Shown here in pieces: positions 16,918 to 24,162 of a DNA stretch of 34,243 nucleotides (position 1 is its first letter; the number at the start of each line of letters is the position of its first letter). The notes under the pieces were generated by a model. That model was not told the DNA's origin. It did not search any database and worked only from the letters and a program-made list of their open reading frames with translations. The stretch is from a virus, in the IMG/VR virus record IMGVR_UViG_3300044301_002938, positions 1-34,243 of that record; one strand, written 5' to 3'. Both the position numbers and the translations under genes were made by a program.

Positions 16918-17678
16918 CTTTTTTTCTTCCAAAAATCTGATTTATAATTATGAAGAAATCTAAAATCAAATAATAAATGTTTAAATTTAAAGCTATCACT
17001 AGAGCCTGAAGATATTTTCATCTTCCAGTTATCTCTTTTAAAAGGAATAATTTGAACATAAGGAGTTCCTTTTTTTAGAATGGTGTCTAAAACAGGGTAT
17101 TTATCTCCATTTATTATAATAGGAAAATTAATTTCTCTATCAAAAATATCAGTATCTACAATACCTGGAATAATATCAAATCTATCATCATTGTTATTTA
17201 AAGGTGAAGTAAATAAACAAGAATAACCAGGAGGGGTTTTTATAATCCAGGGATTAAATATTTTATGAACAGGAAGATTTTTGTTTTTATCAAGTATAGG
17301 ACAACCTCCTTCTTTTCCTCCTAATTGAATAACAGGATGATAGGCATGACTGTTTTTAGAACTGTCATTTAAATTTACACCAAACATGGCTCTAGGTGCG
17401 TCTATAGGAAATTTATGAAAACAATCTTTAATTTTCTCTCCTTCCTCATTTGTATTATCTACATTATGTAGTATGTTCATGTCTTGAGGCATGGATAAAA
17501 CATACCCAAAAGTTAAAGCATCCAAAAAAGGCATACATCCTTTAACAGTTTTTAAGTCAGGAATGTGATTTAATTTTTTATACCACTCAGGTATATTTAG
17601 TTTAATAGGCTTAGGATAATCTTGTTTAAGATCAACATAATTTTTAGGTGCTATAAACTCTATAACTCTTTCGAACAT
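16908..17678 (-). CDS. Marine-phage conserved protein of unknown function
   Basis: 256 aa. Segments I recognise as belonging to a widespread marine (cyano)phage family, possibly DUF6065: IPEWYKKLNHIPDLKTVKGC, MPFLDALTFGYVLSMPQDM, FNPWIIKTPPGYSCLFTSPL, PGIVDTDIFDREINFP and KKGTPYVQIIPFKRDNWKM. The ordered beta strands ending in a K-G-T-P-x-x-Q-x-x-P-F-K-R motif suggest a compact beta barrel, perhaps cupin-like. I see no H-x-D iron motif. In other phages this family often lies beside 2OG oxygenases, as it does here, so a linked function is reasonable (inference). No Shine-Dalgarno precedes ATG 17678; the 22-nt gap upstream is AT-only. Confidence 0.85.
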   Translation of the reverse strand: MFERVIEFIAPKNYVDLKQDYPKPIKLNIPEWYKKLNHIPDLKTVKGCMPFLDALTFGYVLSMPQDMNILHNVDNTNEEGEKIKDCFHKFPIDAPRAMFGVNLNDSSKNSHAYHPVIQLGGKEGGCPILDKNKNLPVHKIFNPWIIKTPPGYSCLFTSPLNNNDDRFDIIPGIVDTDIFDREINFPIIINGDKYPVLDTILKKGTPYVQIIPFKRDNWKMKISSGSSDSFKFKHLLFDFRFLHNYKSDFWKKKRCS

Positions 17679-17700
17679 TATAGAAAGTATATAACAATAA

Positions 17701-18135
17701 TTAACCGATTTGTAAAGGGTGTAGGAAAATTATGCCATTATCTAAGCAATGTTTTTCCCAATTAAGTGGATAAGATAAAGAAGATGTATCAACACCTTCT
17801 AAAACAGTTTTGTAGTTTTGACATTGAGTAGCAAATTGATCACCTACATTATTATCTATAAATAACTTTAATTTGTCTGTAACTTCTGACAAATAAGTTT
17901 TTAAATTAGTTTCTGAAAGTTGGTCTCCAGTTTCTCCTTCTGCAAGATCAACTACACTACCTGTATCAGCATCATATTTTTTTTGATTAGTTCTTAAAGA
18001 TTGAAAATCAGCATCACTTACATCTACTAGATCAAACTCAGTATCATTAATACCATTGTAGTCTGCTAAGTCAGTAGCATTCGCTGCCATTCTCCACAGT
18101 GATTTAGGATTTTTTCTTACAATTAAAGTTGCCAT
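17701..18135 (-). CDS. Unrecognised protein after Gly-rich fibre gene
   Basis: 144 aa: MATLIVRKNPKSLWRMAANA, then an acidic middle (NDTEFDLVDVSDADFQSL), an acidic helical stretch, and an ending LNWEKHCLDNGIIFLHPLQIG. It follows the Gly-rich tail protein after 2 nt (stop TAA, then TAATGG), the place where tail-fibre assembly chaperones or fibre C-terminal accessories usually lie. No family is recognised; the assembly role is a positional guess. Confidence 0.75.
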   Translation of the reverse strand: MATLIVRKNPKSLWRMAANATDLADYNGINDTEFDLVDVSDADFQSLRTNQKKYDADTGSVVDLAEGETGDQLSETNLKTYLSEVTDKLKLFIDNNVGDQFATQCQNYKTVLEGVDTSSLSYPLNWEKHCLDNGIIFLHPLQIG

Positions 18136-18137
18136 TA

Positions 18138-18806
18138 TTATGCTCCAACATTCTCAAAAATAACTAAAACTCCAGGAGCTCCGGCTTTGGCCTGATTAAT
18201 TTGATCATTATTGATTCCGGGTCCACCTTTACCAACAGCTTGTTGAGAATTTCCACTATCATACATTTCTTGTCCAAACATAGTACAATATGCAGCATTA
18301 GCATTGTCTACACCACTACCACTTAAATTAGTCACTGCTCCAGGCGCACTCCCAGCTGTTCCTGCTGATTGATTAGTTCCTCCACCACCAGTTCCAGCGT
18401 TTACTGTAACGGTTTGTGCAATAGTGGTTGCTTGTCCATCTTGTCCAACACCTCCGTAATAAGTTTGAGCTCCTCCCGAGCCTCCTGCACCGGCTACATA
18501 GGCTTTAGAAAAACCTGGTCCAGTTGGAAAATTATAAACACCCCATGCTCCAGCGCCACCAGTTTTTGATTGAGTTTCAGTAGTACCAGCACCACCTCCA
18601 CCACCAGCACCTGATGCAGCATAAACCATAGCATAGTTACCATTGTTAGTTGCAAAAGTTCCTGTAGCAGGACCTCTAAATGAATATTGCATAACCATCG
18701 CACCACCGGCAGAACCAGATGAAGCAGTGATTACTCTTCCTGAAGAGTCAACCGTTATATCCGAAGCTGTGTAAGCTCCTTTGGCTAATTTAATTATTTT
18801 AGGCAT
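18138..18806 (-). CDS. Glycine-rich tail fibre / adhesin-like protein
   Basis: 222 aa. After an N-terminal beta start (MPKIIKLAKGAYTASDITVD) come Gly-rich blocks GAGGGGGAGTTE, AGAGGSGGA, NAGTGGGGTNQSAG and GKGGPGINN, alternating with short strands, and a conserved-type ending GAPGVLVIFENVGA. This resembles Gly-rich receptor-binding tips (polyglycine-II layers in phage tail adhesins) and the common Gly-rich phage tail-tip proteins whose last strand is G-x-x-G-x-V-x-I-x-E. Two Cys-poor, no signal. AAGGAGG lies just upstream. It probably forms the distal part of the fibre and contacts the host surface; host specificity cannot be read. Confidence 0.82.
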   Translation of the reverse strand: MPKIIKLAKGAYTASDITVDSSGRVITASSGSAGGAMVMQYSFRGPATGTFATNNGNYAMVYAASGAGGGGGAGTTETQSKTGGAGAWGVYNFPTGPGFSKAYVAGAGGSGGAQTYYGGVGQDGQATTIAQTVTVNAGTGGGGTNQSAGTAGSAPGAVTNLSGSGVDNANAAYCTMFGQEMYDSGNSQQAVGKGGPGINNDQINQAKAGAPGVLVIFENVGA

Positions 18807-18825
18807 TTAATATCTTCCTCCTTTA

Positions 18826-19185
18826 TTAGTCAGCCATTTCAGTATAAGAAACATGCCAAGATAAATCACTTGCTGTTCCTGCTGTAACGGCTAATAAATC
18901 TGTTTCATCTAACCAGATAGGAGTATCTAAAAAACTTAATGTTGCATCTGCTGGAACAGAAATTGTACTTCCAATTTTATAGTAAGTACTTCCATTGTCA
19001 TTACTAATTTCTATAGTAACATCACATGCGTTAGTTCCATCTGTATTAGATATTAAAATTGTATCTATTTTGGCAGCGTACTCTGCAGTAACGTCAACCA
19101 TAGTTGTTCGGTTTGTATCTCCTAAGTTGCCCATAGCATTCTTAGGTGTAATTGTTGAGACGGTTGCTAGATTAGGTGTTGCCAT
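18826..19185 (-). CDS. Small beta-rich fibre-region protein
   Basis: 119 aa, Thr/Asp-rich with a beta pattern (TILISNTDGTNACDVTIEIS, STYYKIGSTISVPADATLSF, DLSWHVSYTE). Profile resembles small beta-sandwich virion proteins and the 112-aa protein at 12064-12402 and 106-aa protein at 24163-24483, all with D/N-x-T-x-x-I-x-x-S strands. Located between fibre genes, so a fibre or baseplate decoration role is likely. AAGGAA lies about 11 nt upstream of the ATG. Confidence 0.8.
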   Translation of the reverse strand: MATPNLATVSTITPKNAMGNLGDTNRTTMVDVTAEYAAKIDTILISNTDGTNACDVTIEISNDNGSTYYKIGSTISVPADATLSFLDTPIWLDETDLLAVTAGTASDLSWHVSYTEMAD

Positions 19186-19206
19186 AATTTAAATTCCTTC
19201 TTATTA

Positions 19207-19953
19207 TTATCCGAAAATCATTGCCATTGCAATAGATTTTCCAACTGTTGATATTGCATTTCCTCCTATTTGAACAGTGCCAGTTCCTTTAGGAACAAAG
19301 TTAATACCTACGTTGCTATCGCCTCCAGAAGCCGTAAAAGACGGGGCATTTCCAGTAGCTGCGTTAGCGTAAGTAAGCTCATTAACAGCTGATCCTGTTG
19401 CTGTCAACAGGAATAATTCATTACCACTTGTATCTAAAATAGAAGTGCCTATTTTAGGAGAAGTCAATGTTTTATTAGTTAAAGTCTGTGTGCCTGTTAA
19501 AGTCACATCCCCACTACCAAAACCAGTATCTACTATATCAGGATTAGTTCCATCGTTAGCAGTTGCATAAATAATTTTGGTTCCTTTATCAGTAGTTGCC
19601 CAAGTAACCGAATCACCTGAACCAGAAACATATTTAAATTGAACTGTGTAAGCACCTGATGTGCCATTTTTAATTATATAAAAAGTTTGAACATCTAAAG
19701 GAATAGTTACAATTTGGTTCCCAGTTATTGTCCCAGTAAATTCTATAACTCTATGTGCAAGAGTTGCACCTGTTGATCCATCAGATACAGAAAGTGTAGT
19801 TGTTTGAGCTCCACCTGCAATAGATTGTGAAACATATCCACCAGCAAATTGTTCTATGATTTCTAAGTTTGTATTTGTTTTCGTTCCCCATGTACCGGCA
19901 TTTTCGCCAGTAGCCATTTTTTCTACGCCCAAGGGAGTATAGGTTGATGCCAT
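19207..19953 (-). CDS. Tail fibre-type protein
   Basis: 248 aa. The N-terminus (TYTPLGVEKMATGENAGTWG followed by TKTNTNLEIIEQ) is the characteristic attachment region of many phage tail fibres and tail-associated proteins. It contains LTGTQTLTNKTLTSPKIGTS, a common fibre shaft motif, then FVPKGTGTVQIGGNAIS at the end, also typical of fibre repeats. Short for a complete fibre, so the distal receptor-binding part is probably supplied by the Gly-rich protein downstream. A strong promoter lies immediately upstream and AGGAG is 8 nt before the ATG, suggesting independent high expression. Confidence 0.88.
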   Translation of the reverse strand: MASTYTPLGVEKMATGENAGTWGTKTNTNLEIIEQFAGGYVSQSIAGGAQTTTLSVSDGSTGATLAHRVIEFTGTITGNQIVTIPLDVQTFYIIKNGTSGAYTVQFKYVSGSGDSVTWATTDKGTKIIYATANDGTNPDIVDTGFGSGDVTLTGTQTLTNKTLTSPKIGTSILDTSGNELFLLTATGSAVNELTYANAATGNAPSFTASGGDSNVGINFVPKGTGTVQIGGNAISTVGKSIAMAMIFG

Positions 19954-19984
19954 AATTTTTCTCCTAAATTATACTTATTTTGTT

Positions 19985-20013
19985 TTTATATTTTGTATTA
20001 ATCACAATGTCAA
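19985..20013 (-). promoter_or_regulatory. Strong sigma70-like promoter of tail fibre gene
   Basis: Minus strand TTGACA (20013-20008), exactly 17 bp, then TATAAA (19990-19985). The -35 is a full match, the -10 five of six, spacing optimal. Predicted start near 19978 leaves a leader of about 25 nt with AGGAG before ATG 19953. It lies in the 66-nt gap after the repeat-rich tail gene. Activity is not proven. Confidence 0.7.
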
Positions 20014-20019
20014 CATAGA

Positions 20020-21087
20020 TTATGCGGAGGTTATATCCGAATAACTAGCTGATTGCGTTCCAGTAACACCTGAATAACTAGCTGATTGCGTTCCAGTAAC
20101 ACCTGAATAACTAGCTGATTGCGTTCCTGTAATAGTATTATAAGCTAGAGGAGCTGGATTTCCAACCGAAGCTGTTACACTTAATCCTGTTAACCCCACA
20201 ACATCTGCAGGAGCAATTGCACCTACAGAGGCTGTTAAAGCCGATGGAGCGCTTAAATCATAAGCTGTTTCAATGATAGGGGTTCCTAAAGAAATAGTTA
20301 AGCCTGATGGAGCTGTAATATCAACTAGTTCAGTCGGTGTAACATCTATTTCTCCCACACTAGACGTAGCTCCTAATCCAGTTAACCCAACTACATCTGC
20401 AGGAGAAATACTTCCAACAGAAGCAGTTACACCTAATCCACTGATAGCTTCTCCAATTGCAGGAACAATAGCTCCCACAGAAGAAGTTGCACCTACGCCA
20501 TCTATAGCGTAAGTCATTGTATGTGTTATAGAACCTAGTGAAGAGGTTGCGCCAACACCCGTTAATCCCATTACATCAGCAGGAGCAATTGCACCTACTG
20601 AAGATGTCATGCTTAATCCGGATGGTTGAACTAATTTATTAAATGAATCTCCCCATGGTTCTTCACCCCAACCATTTCTACCCCAACCAACTAAAGTTCC
20701 AGCGTTATCAAAATCACCTACGCTAGCTGTTAAAGTGGATGGTGCTGTTAAAGATATAATAGAAGTTAGGTCAAGAGTTAATGATCCTAATGAAGATGTT
20801 AAAGTTGAAGGAGCAGTTAATTCGGCTGTTATAATTTGACTAGCTGTTACACTACCAACACTTGAAGTTGCACCGACACCAGTTAAAGCAACAGAATATT
20901 CTACACCCCAACCAGAATTACCCCATTGCTGTCTACCCCAACCTTCCTCAGGAAAAGCTGAAACTGAACCTACACTAGATGTTAAAGTTGATGGTGCTGT
21001 TAATGATTGTGTGATGGTATTAGATGCCCAGGCATTTTCGTTCCAGGCTACTGAAGGATCATCACCACCCCAGATTGATGTAGACAT
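20020..21087 (-). CDS. Repeat-rich tail structural protein
   Basis: 355 aa built from about 12 copies of a 17-22-residue beta repeat with core LTGxGATSSVGSI or LTAPSTLTSSVGS, two Trp-Gly clusters (GWGRQQWGNSGWG and GWGRNGWGEEPWG) and a C-terminal set of three TGTQSASYSGV units. Such VGS/ATSS repeats occur in tail or fibre-associated proteins of marine phages in my recollection. The N-terminal WGGDDPSVAWNENAWAS and the Trp-Gly clusters may dock on the tail. Its ribosome site and ATG lie in a perfect hairpin shared with the stop of the upstream gene. Repeat number probably varies between relatives. Ends 66 nt before the fibre gene. Confidence 0.85.
   Translation of the reverse strand: MSTSIWGGDDPSVAWNENAWASNTITQSLTAPSTLTSSVGSVSAFPEEGWGRQQWGNSGWGVEYSVALTGVGATSSVGSVTASQIITAELTAPSTLTSSLGSLTLDLTSIISLTAPSTLTASVGDFDNAGTLVGWGRNGWGEEPWGDSFNKLVQPSGLSMTSSVGAIAPADVMGLTGVGATSSLGSITHTMTYAIDGVGATSSVGAIVPAIGEAISGLGVTASVGSISPADVVGLTGLGATSSVGEIDVTPTELVDITAPSGLTISLGTPIIETAYDLSAPSALTASVGAIAPADVVGLTGLSVTASVGNPAPLAYNTITGTQSASYSGVTGTQSASYSGVTGTQSASYSDITSA
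20039..20137 (-). repeat. 33-bp tandem repeat inside coding sequence
   Basis: Three 33-bp units at 20039-20071, 20072-20104 and 20105-20137. The first two are identical; the third differs only in its last third. They encode the three TGTQSASYSGV units at the C-terminus of the repeat-rich tail protein. In-frame (33 = 11 codons), so copy number can change by slippage without breaking the frame. Confidence 0.9.
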
Positions 21088-21105
21088 AAGGAGTTCCTCC
21101 TTATG
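21085..21105 (-). promoter_or_regulatory. Hairpin sequestering SD and start codon
   Basis: Perfect 9-bp stem with a 3-nt loop: arms CATAAGGAG and CTCCTTATG, loop GAA on the minus strand. It contains the UAA stop of the 146-aa gene, the AAGGAG ribosome site and the AUG of the repeat-rich tail gene, all within 21 nt. A ribosome finishing the upstream gene would melt it, so this should act as a translational coupling switch. Confidence 0.75.
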
Positions 21106-21541
21106 CTATTCTTACAATCGCTGTTGTCGCTGCTGCTGCTGGAAACTGAATTGTAAATGTTCCACTAGAAACAGTTTTGTCTCCACCAAAAGCTACTGCA
21201 CAAACTGCAGCATCTGTGGAATGTGAATCATTATAAATTAAACAACCATTAGCTGTGAAAGAAGCTGATGTCCAAGAAACGTCTGAGAAATCACAAACTG
21301 CTGTTGAAGAATCTAAAGTTGGTGTAACACTTGTTAAAGTTGCTCCACCTGCGGTATATGCAGTTCCAGATGAATTAGTAATTTCATTTGTTGAAGCATA
21401 AGCTGTAGTAGATGCACTTAAAGTTGCAGAACTTGTGTATAATGCAATTTTAAAAGTATTTCCAGTAGAAGCTGTAAAATTATGTTCAGCTTCTAAAATT
21501 TCTTGTTTAAAGCTATTGCAAATTGCCGATGTTATTGCCAT
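21101..21541 (-). CDS. Small virion protein, beta-rich
   Basis: 146 aa. MAITSAICNSFKQEILEAEH is followed by FKIALYTSSATLSASTTAYA, TAGGATLTSVTPTL, DFSDVSWTSASFTANGCLIYN, a well-known pattern in phage structural proteins of many tailed phages (often annotated only as structural). Beta-sandwich-like, Ser/Thr-rich. AGGAG lies 7 nt upstream. It sits between the connector gene and the repeat-rich tail gene, consistent with a tail or fibre-attachment component. Its stop lies in the hairpin that controls the next gene. Confidence 0.83.
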   Translation of the reverse strand: MAITSAICNSFKQEILEAEHNFTASTGNTFKIALYTSSATLSASTTAYASTNEITNSSGTAYTAGGATLTSVTPTLDSSTAVCDFSDVSWTSASFTANGCLIYNDSHSTDAAVCAVAFGGDKTVSSGTFTIQFPAAAATTAIVRIA

Positions 21542-21554
21542 AGTTATCTCCTAA

Positions 21555-22283
21555 TTATTGATTCGCAGATTCAATCGGTATACGAATAGTACCATCAGTA
21601 TAATCGTCTCGTCTACGTCTCCCAATTTGCATGGCTGCAAATTTTTCTAACTCTTGTTTATACTTATTTTCATAAAGTGTCAACATATCCATTGGACCTT
21701 TTAAATATCCATAAGCTTCTACCAGGCAGGCATATAAAAGCCCTTGGGGAAAATTAAGACTTATATAATTAGTCTCATTCCCAGACTCTAAAGTTGCTGC
21801 CATTTTATTATAATATATTCTAAAATTGTAATTAGCATCCGGAGTAGGAGCCAAATATATAGATCCTGACGTAGTATCAGATAATCCTGTAGCTCCTCCA
21901 AACATGGCATAATATTTAGGTTTTCCCGTAACATCTTGACCTGTTGAAGAACCTTCTGGTCCTGTTAACCTACCTACATATTCAGTTAAAAAGGTCTGAT
22001 CACGTTTTTGGAGCCACGTACCTTGTTCTGTAGTATTACTAGCATTGAAAACTTCAACCCCTCTTACAAATAAAGCTCCACCTGGAACTCTTATATTATT
22101 TACATCTGCCGCCATAGTTCCTTCTGAAACAAATCTGTCAGAATCAATTGGAGCATCATACATAATCCGCTGTTGAGCATTTAAAATTAAATTTTCTAAA
22201 ATAGCAGTAGTAAATACAGTGTCATCAACCTCTGTATAACTTCTTATCATTGTTACTAATGTTGTATAACTAATTCCAGACAT
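21555..22283 (-). CDS. Head-tail connector / adaptor-like protein
   Basis: 242 aa. Helical start (SYTTLVTMIRSYTEVDDTVF, TAILENLILNAQQRIMYDAP), then beta segments (LFVRGVEVFN, PKYYAMFGG, GSIYLAPTPDANYNFRIYY), then helices (LEKFAAMQIGRRRRDD). Helix-beta-helix order with an N-terminal four-helix region is that of podovirus adaptor (tail tubular A / gp4-like) proteins, and the phrase W-x-x-K-R-D-x-x-x-L/F-x-x-Y supports it. The 253-aa gene at 23393 has the same plan, so one is probably the adaptor ring and the other a second connector. TAATG junction with the preceding gene, no own Shine-Dalgarno. Confidence 0.82.
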   Translation of the reverse strand: MSGISYTTLVTMIRSYTEVDDTVFTTAILENLILNAQQRIMYDAPIDSDRFVSEGTMAADVNNIRVPGGALFVRGVEVFNASNTTEQGTWLQKRDQTFLTEYVGRLTGPEGSSTGQDVTGKPKYYAMFGGATGLSDTTSGSIYLAPTPDANYNFRIYYNKMAATLESGNETNYISLNFPQGLLYACLVEAYGYLKGPMDMLTLYENKYKQELEKFAAMQIGRRRRDDYTDGTIRIPIESANQ

Positions 22284-22864
22284 TATTTTTGTAAAGTAAC
22301 CGGTCCAACGGACATCGGATAACCCCCTCCTGTTGCAACACTTGTTGCGTTTGTATCGGCGCTAAAATAAAACCAATCAGTCCCATAAATTCCACTGCTA
22401 TTAGGACCATCAGTATCAGTAGCACCATTAACATATTTACCTACAGTTATAGTATATCCTGCAGCTTTTGCAATCGTTGCTCCTGTAATTCCTCCTACTC
22501 CTTCAGGATTTCCATAATTTCCTGCTGCTCCTAAAGGTCCTCTAAATCTTTTTGTATCTCCTGTTGTAAAACCATGACCTGGTAAATTAACATTTACAAT
22601 TGCAGAACCTACTTGATATGTTTCTAAAGGATTTTCTTTTAATAAATCAGCTACTGCAAATTCGGTTCTCGCAGGTTTAGCATGCTGTAAAGCTTGTGGG
22701 TCTGCTCCATGTGGTCTTGGATCTACCTGTGGTTGTTTAGGCTCAAATTCTGAATTATGTACCCAGGCACCATTCCATTCTTGAACCATTTCTCTATATG
22801 GAAATGCTGCTCCAGAACGATCTGAAATCATTAATGCATATCTACCTCTAGAAAATTTTCCCAT
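22283..22864 (-). CDS. Conserved marine-phage virion protein
   Basis: 193 aa. The N-terminus (MGKFSRGRYALMISDRSGAAFPYREMVQEWNG in part: FSRGRYALMISDRSGAAFPY) and the following HNSEFEPKQPQVDPRPHGAD are strongly patterned and one I recognise from marine phage structural proteins. The second half (VNVNLPGHGFTTGDTKRFRG, TDWFYFSADTNATS) is beta-rich with a phage-typical G-H-x-F-x-x-G-D segment. The R-S-G-x-x-x-P-Y segment could be a metal- or partner-binding start. It lies between connectors and mini-proteins; exact role unknown. TAATG start coupled to the 95-aa gene. Confidence 0.82.
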   Translation of the reverse strand: MGKFSRGRYALMISDRSGAAFPYREMVQEWNGAWVHNSEFEPKQPQVDPRPHGADPQALQHAKPARTEFAVADLLKENPLETYQVGSAIVNVNLPGHGFTTGDTKRFRGPLGAAGNYGNPEGVGGITGATIAKAAGYTITVGKYVNGATDTDGPNSSGIYGTDWFYFSADTNATSVATGGGYPMSVGPVTLQK

Positions 22865-23151
22865 TATTCTTTGTATCCTCTATGTTTTAACCATTTTTTA
22901 ACATTTTTATCTGACGCTGAAGAAACCGTAGAATAAGTATCTACATCCATAAGACGTGATTCATCTCGAATAGTGTGTCTTTTTTTACCTTCAACATCAA
23001 TTATACGTTTAGTTTTACCTTTCCATAATTTTTTAGAAATTCTCTTTTTTCTACCTTCCTTTATTAAATCTAAAACTTGATCTTTTCTTCCAGCCGAAGT
23101 CTTAGCCATTATTTTTTTAACAGCTCCCATTCCTTTAGTTAATAATGTCAT
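22864..23151 (-). CDS. Basic mini-protein, paralogue of neighbour (A)
   Basis: 95 aa, about one third Lys/Arg. Starts MTLLTKGMGAVKKIMAKTS, nearly the same as the next gene upstream; the rest (RKKRISKKLWKGKTKRIIDV, KKWLKHRGYKE) is different. The highly basic character suggests nucleic-acid contact or packing inside the head, or contact with acidic scaffold. No fold recognised. TAATG junctions at both ends. Confidence 0.78.
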   Translation of the reverse strand: MTLLTKGMGAVKKIMAKTSAGRKDQVLDLIKEGRKKRISKKLWKGKTKRIIDVEGKKRHTIRDESRLMDVDTYSTVSSASDKNVKKWLKHRGYKE

Positions 23152-23393
23152 TAGTCTTTATCCTTTACATAAACTTTTTTTGTATCAAAAGAAACTATCT
23201 CTTTTGATTGAGGTCTAGGTCCTTGTTTTCCTTTACCAGGTCCTCTTGGATTCTCTAATCTATCTCTAAAAGTTTTTCTCATAAATTTAGTGCTATCTTT
23301 AGGATAAGAAATTTCTTTAACTTTTTTTCCTTTTTTAAATTTTCCTAGAGATTTTTTTAAAATTGCTCCCATTCCTTTAGTAATTAATGTCAT
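23151..23393 (-). CDS. Basic mini-protein, paralogue of neighbour (B)
   Basis: 80 aa, Lys-rich. Starts MTLITKGMGAILKKSLGKFK; ends DTKKVYVKDKD. It shares its first ~10 residues with the adjacent 95-aa protein, and the DNA of the first 30 nt differs at only a few positions, so a 5' duplication or a shared signal-like module is likely. The remainder is unrelated in sequence. Its start overlaps the stop of the 253-aa connector (TAATG). Function unknown. Confidence 0.78.
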   Translation of the reverse strand: MTLITKGMGAILKKSLGKFKKGKKVKEISYPKDSTKFMRKTFRDRLENPRGPGKGKQGPRPQSKEIVSFDTKKVYVKDKD

Positions 23394-24154
23394 TATATAT
23401 TTGGATAATAAGTTTTCGGTGTAATATACGTACTCGCTGCTGATCCATCCTCCGCTAAAGCTCTCGCTAATTCATCTTCATAATAAAGTTTTAATTCTTG
23501 TGATCTTTGGGGTGCATATTTTTGTGATAAATAAAATGCTAAACCTGCTGTCATAGAAGGAACAAATCTATAAGGAGCATCAGTTGCATTACTATAAGCT
23601 CCTACATCTTGAATTCTTTTAACAAAATAAATATGCATATCTTTCGATGCAGCTGTAGAGTTAGCTGTTGGGTAAATAGTAACTGTAGTTTTATCTACGA
23701 ATCTTTGAACCCAGAATTGACTTGGAGTTCCTTTACTTAATTTATTAGATAGAGCTGCATAAGTAGATCGTGAAATCTTTGTCATGGGTAAATCTGTTTG
23801 AGAAGTTGAAGTTCTATCTGTTCGATATTGAGCAGATAAAATATCTGCTAAACCATAAGTGGAAGCACCAGATGTTCCCCCTACTGTAACTGAAGAAGTA
23901 CCATCTCCCGATGCTCTGTAAAAAGTATATTCTGCCTGACCTTCAATTAAATCAATATTGGTATCACCCACTTCCCAGAAGTGAATTCCTCTATTTCCCC
24001 ATTCTTGAAATAGAATATTTAATGATCTTCTAGCACTATGTAGTTGATGTCCCGCTGATCCAACTAGACCAATACGTTCGTACGCTTCTGCAATGATGTC
24101 ATCAATTGCAAAATTCTTTTCAAATGTATAAGAGCCAGATGTTGTATTTGCCAT
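23393..24154 (-). CDS. Tail adaptor-like (gp4/tail-tubular-A-type) protein
   Basis: 253 aa. Helical N-terminus FEKNFAIDDIIAEAYERIGL and HSARRSLNILFQEWGNRGIH, then beta region (YTFYRASGDGTSSVTV, FWVQRFVDKTTVTIYP) and helices near the end (FYLSQKYAPQRSQELKLYYE). I recognise this plan, in particular the A-x-R-S-L-N-x-L-x-x-E-W-x-N-R-G-I segment, as the head-tail adaptor family of podovirus-like phages (P22 gp4/T7 gp11 role). It would form the ring below the portal. GAGG about 9 nt upstream of ATG 24154. Order with the neighbouring connector genes matches a short-tail assembly. Confidence 0.87.
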   Translation of the reverse strand: MANTTSGSYTFEKNFAIDDIIAEAYERIGLVGSAGHQLHSARRSLNILFQEWGNRGIHFWEVGDTNIDLIEGQAEYTFYRASGDGTSSVTVGGTSGASTYGLADILSAQYRTDRTSTSQTDLPMTKISRSTYAALSNKLSKGTPSQFWVQRFVDKTTVTIYPTANSTAASKDMHIYFVKRIQDVGAYSNATDAPYRFVPSMTAGLAFYLSQKYAPQRSQELKLYYEDELARALAEDGSAASTYITPKTYYPNI

Positions 24155-24162
24155 CTAAACCT

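Noticed and set aside
18138-18806. Collagen-like protein as a substrate of the prolyl hydroxylase
   Set aside because: The Gly-rich blocks are not Gly-X-Y triplets, so no collagen repeat is present.
20039-20137. 33-bp repeats as a CRISPR array or attachment site
   Set aside because: Units are directly tandem without spacers, in frame in a tail gene.
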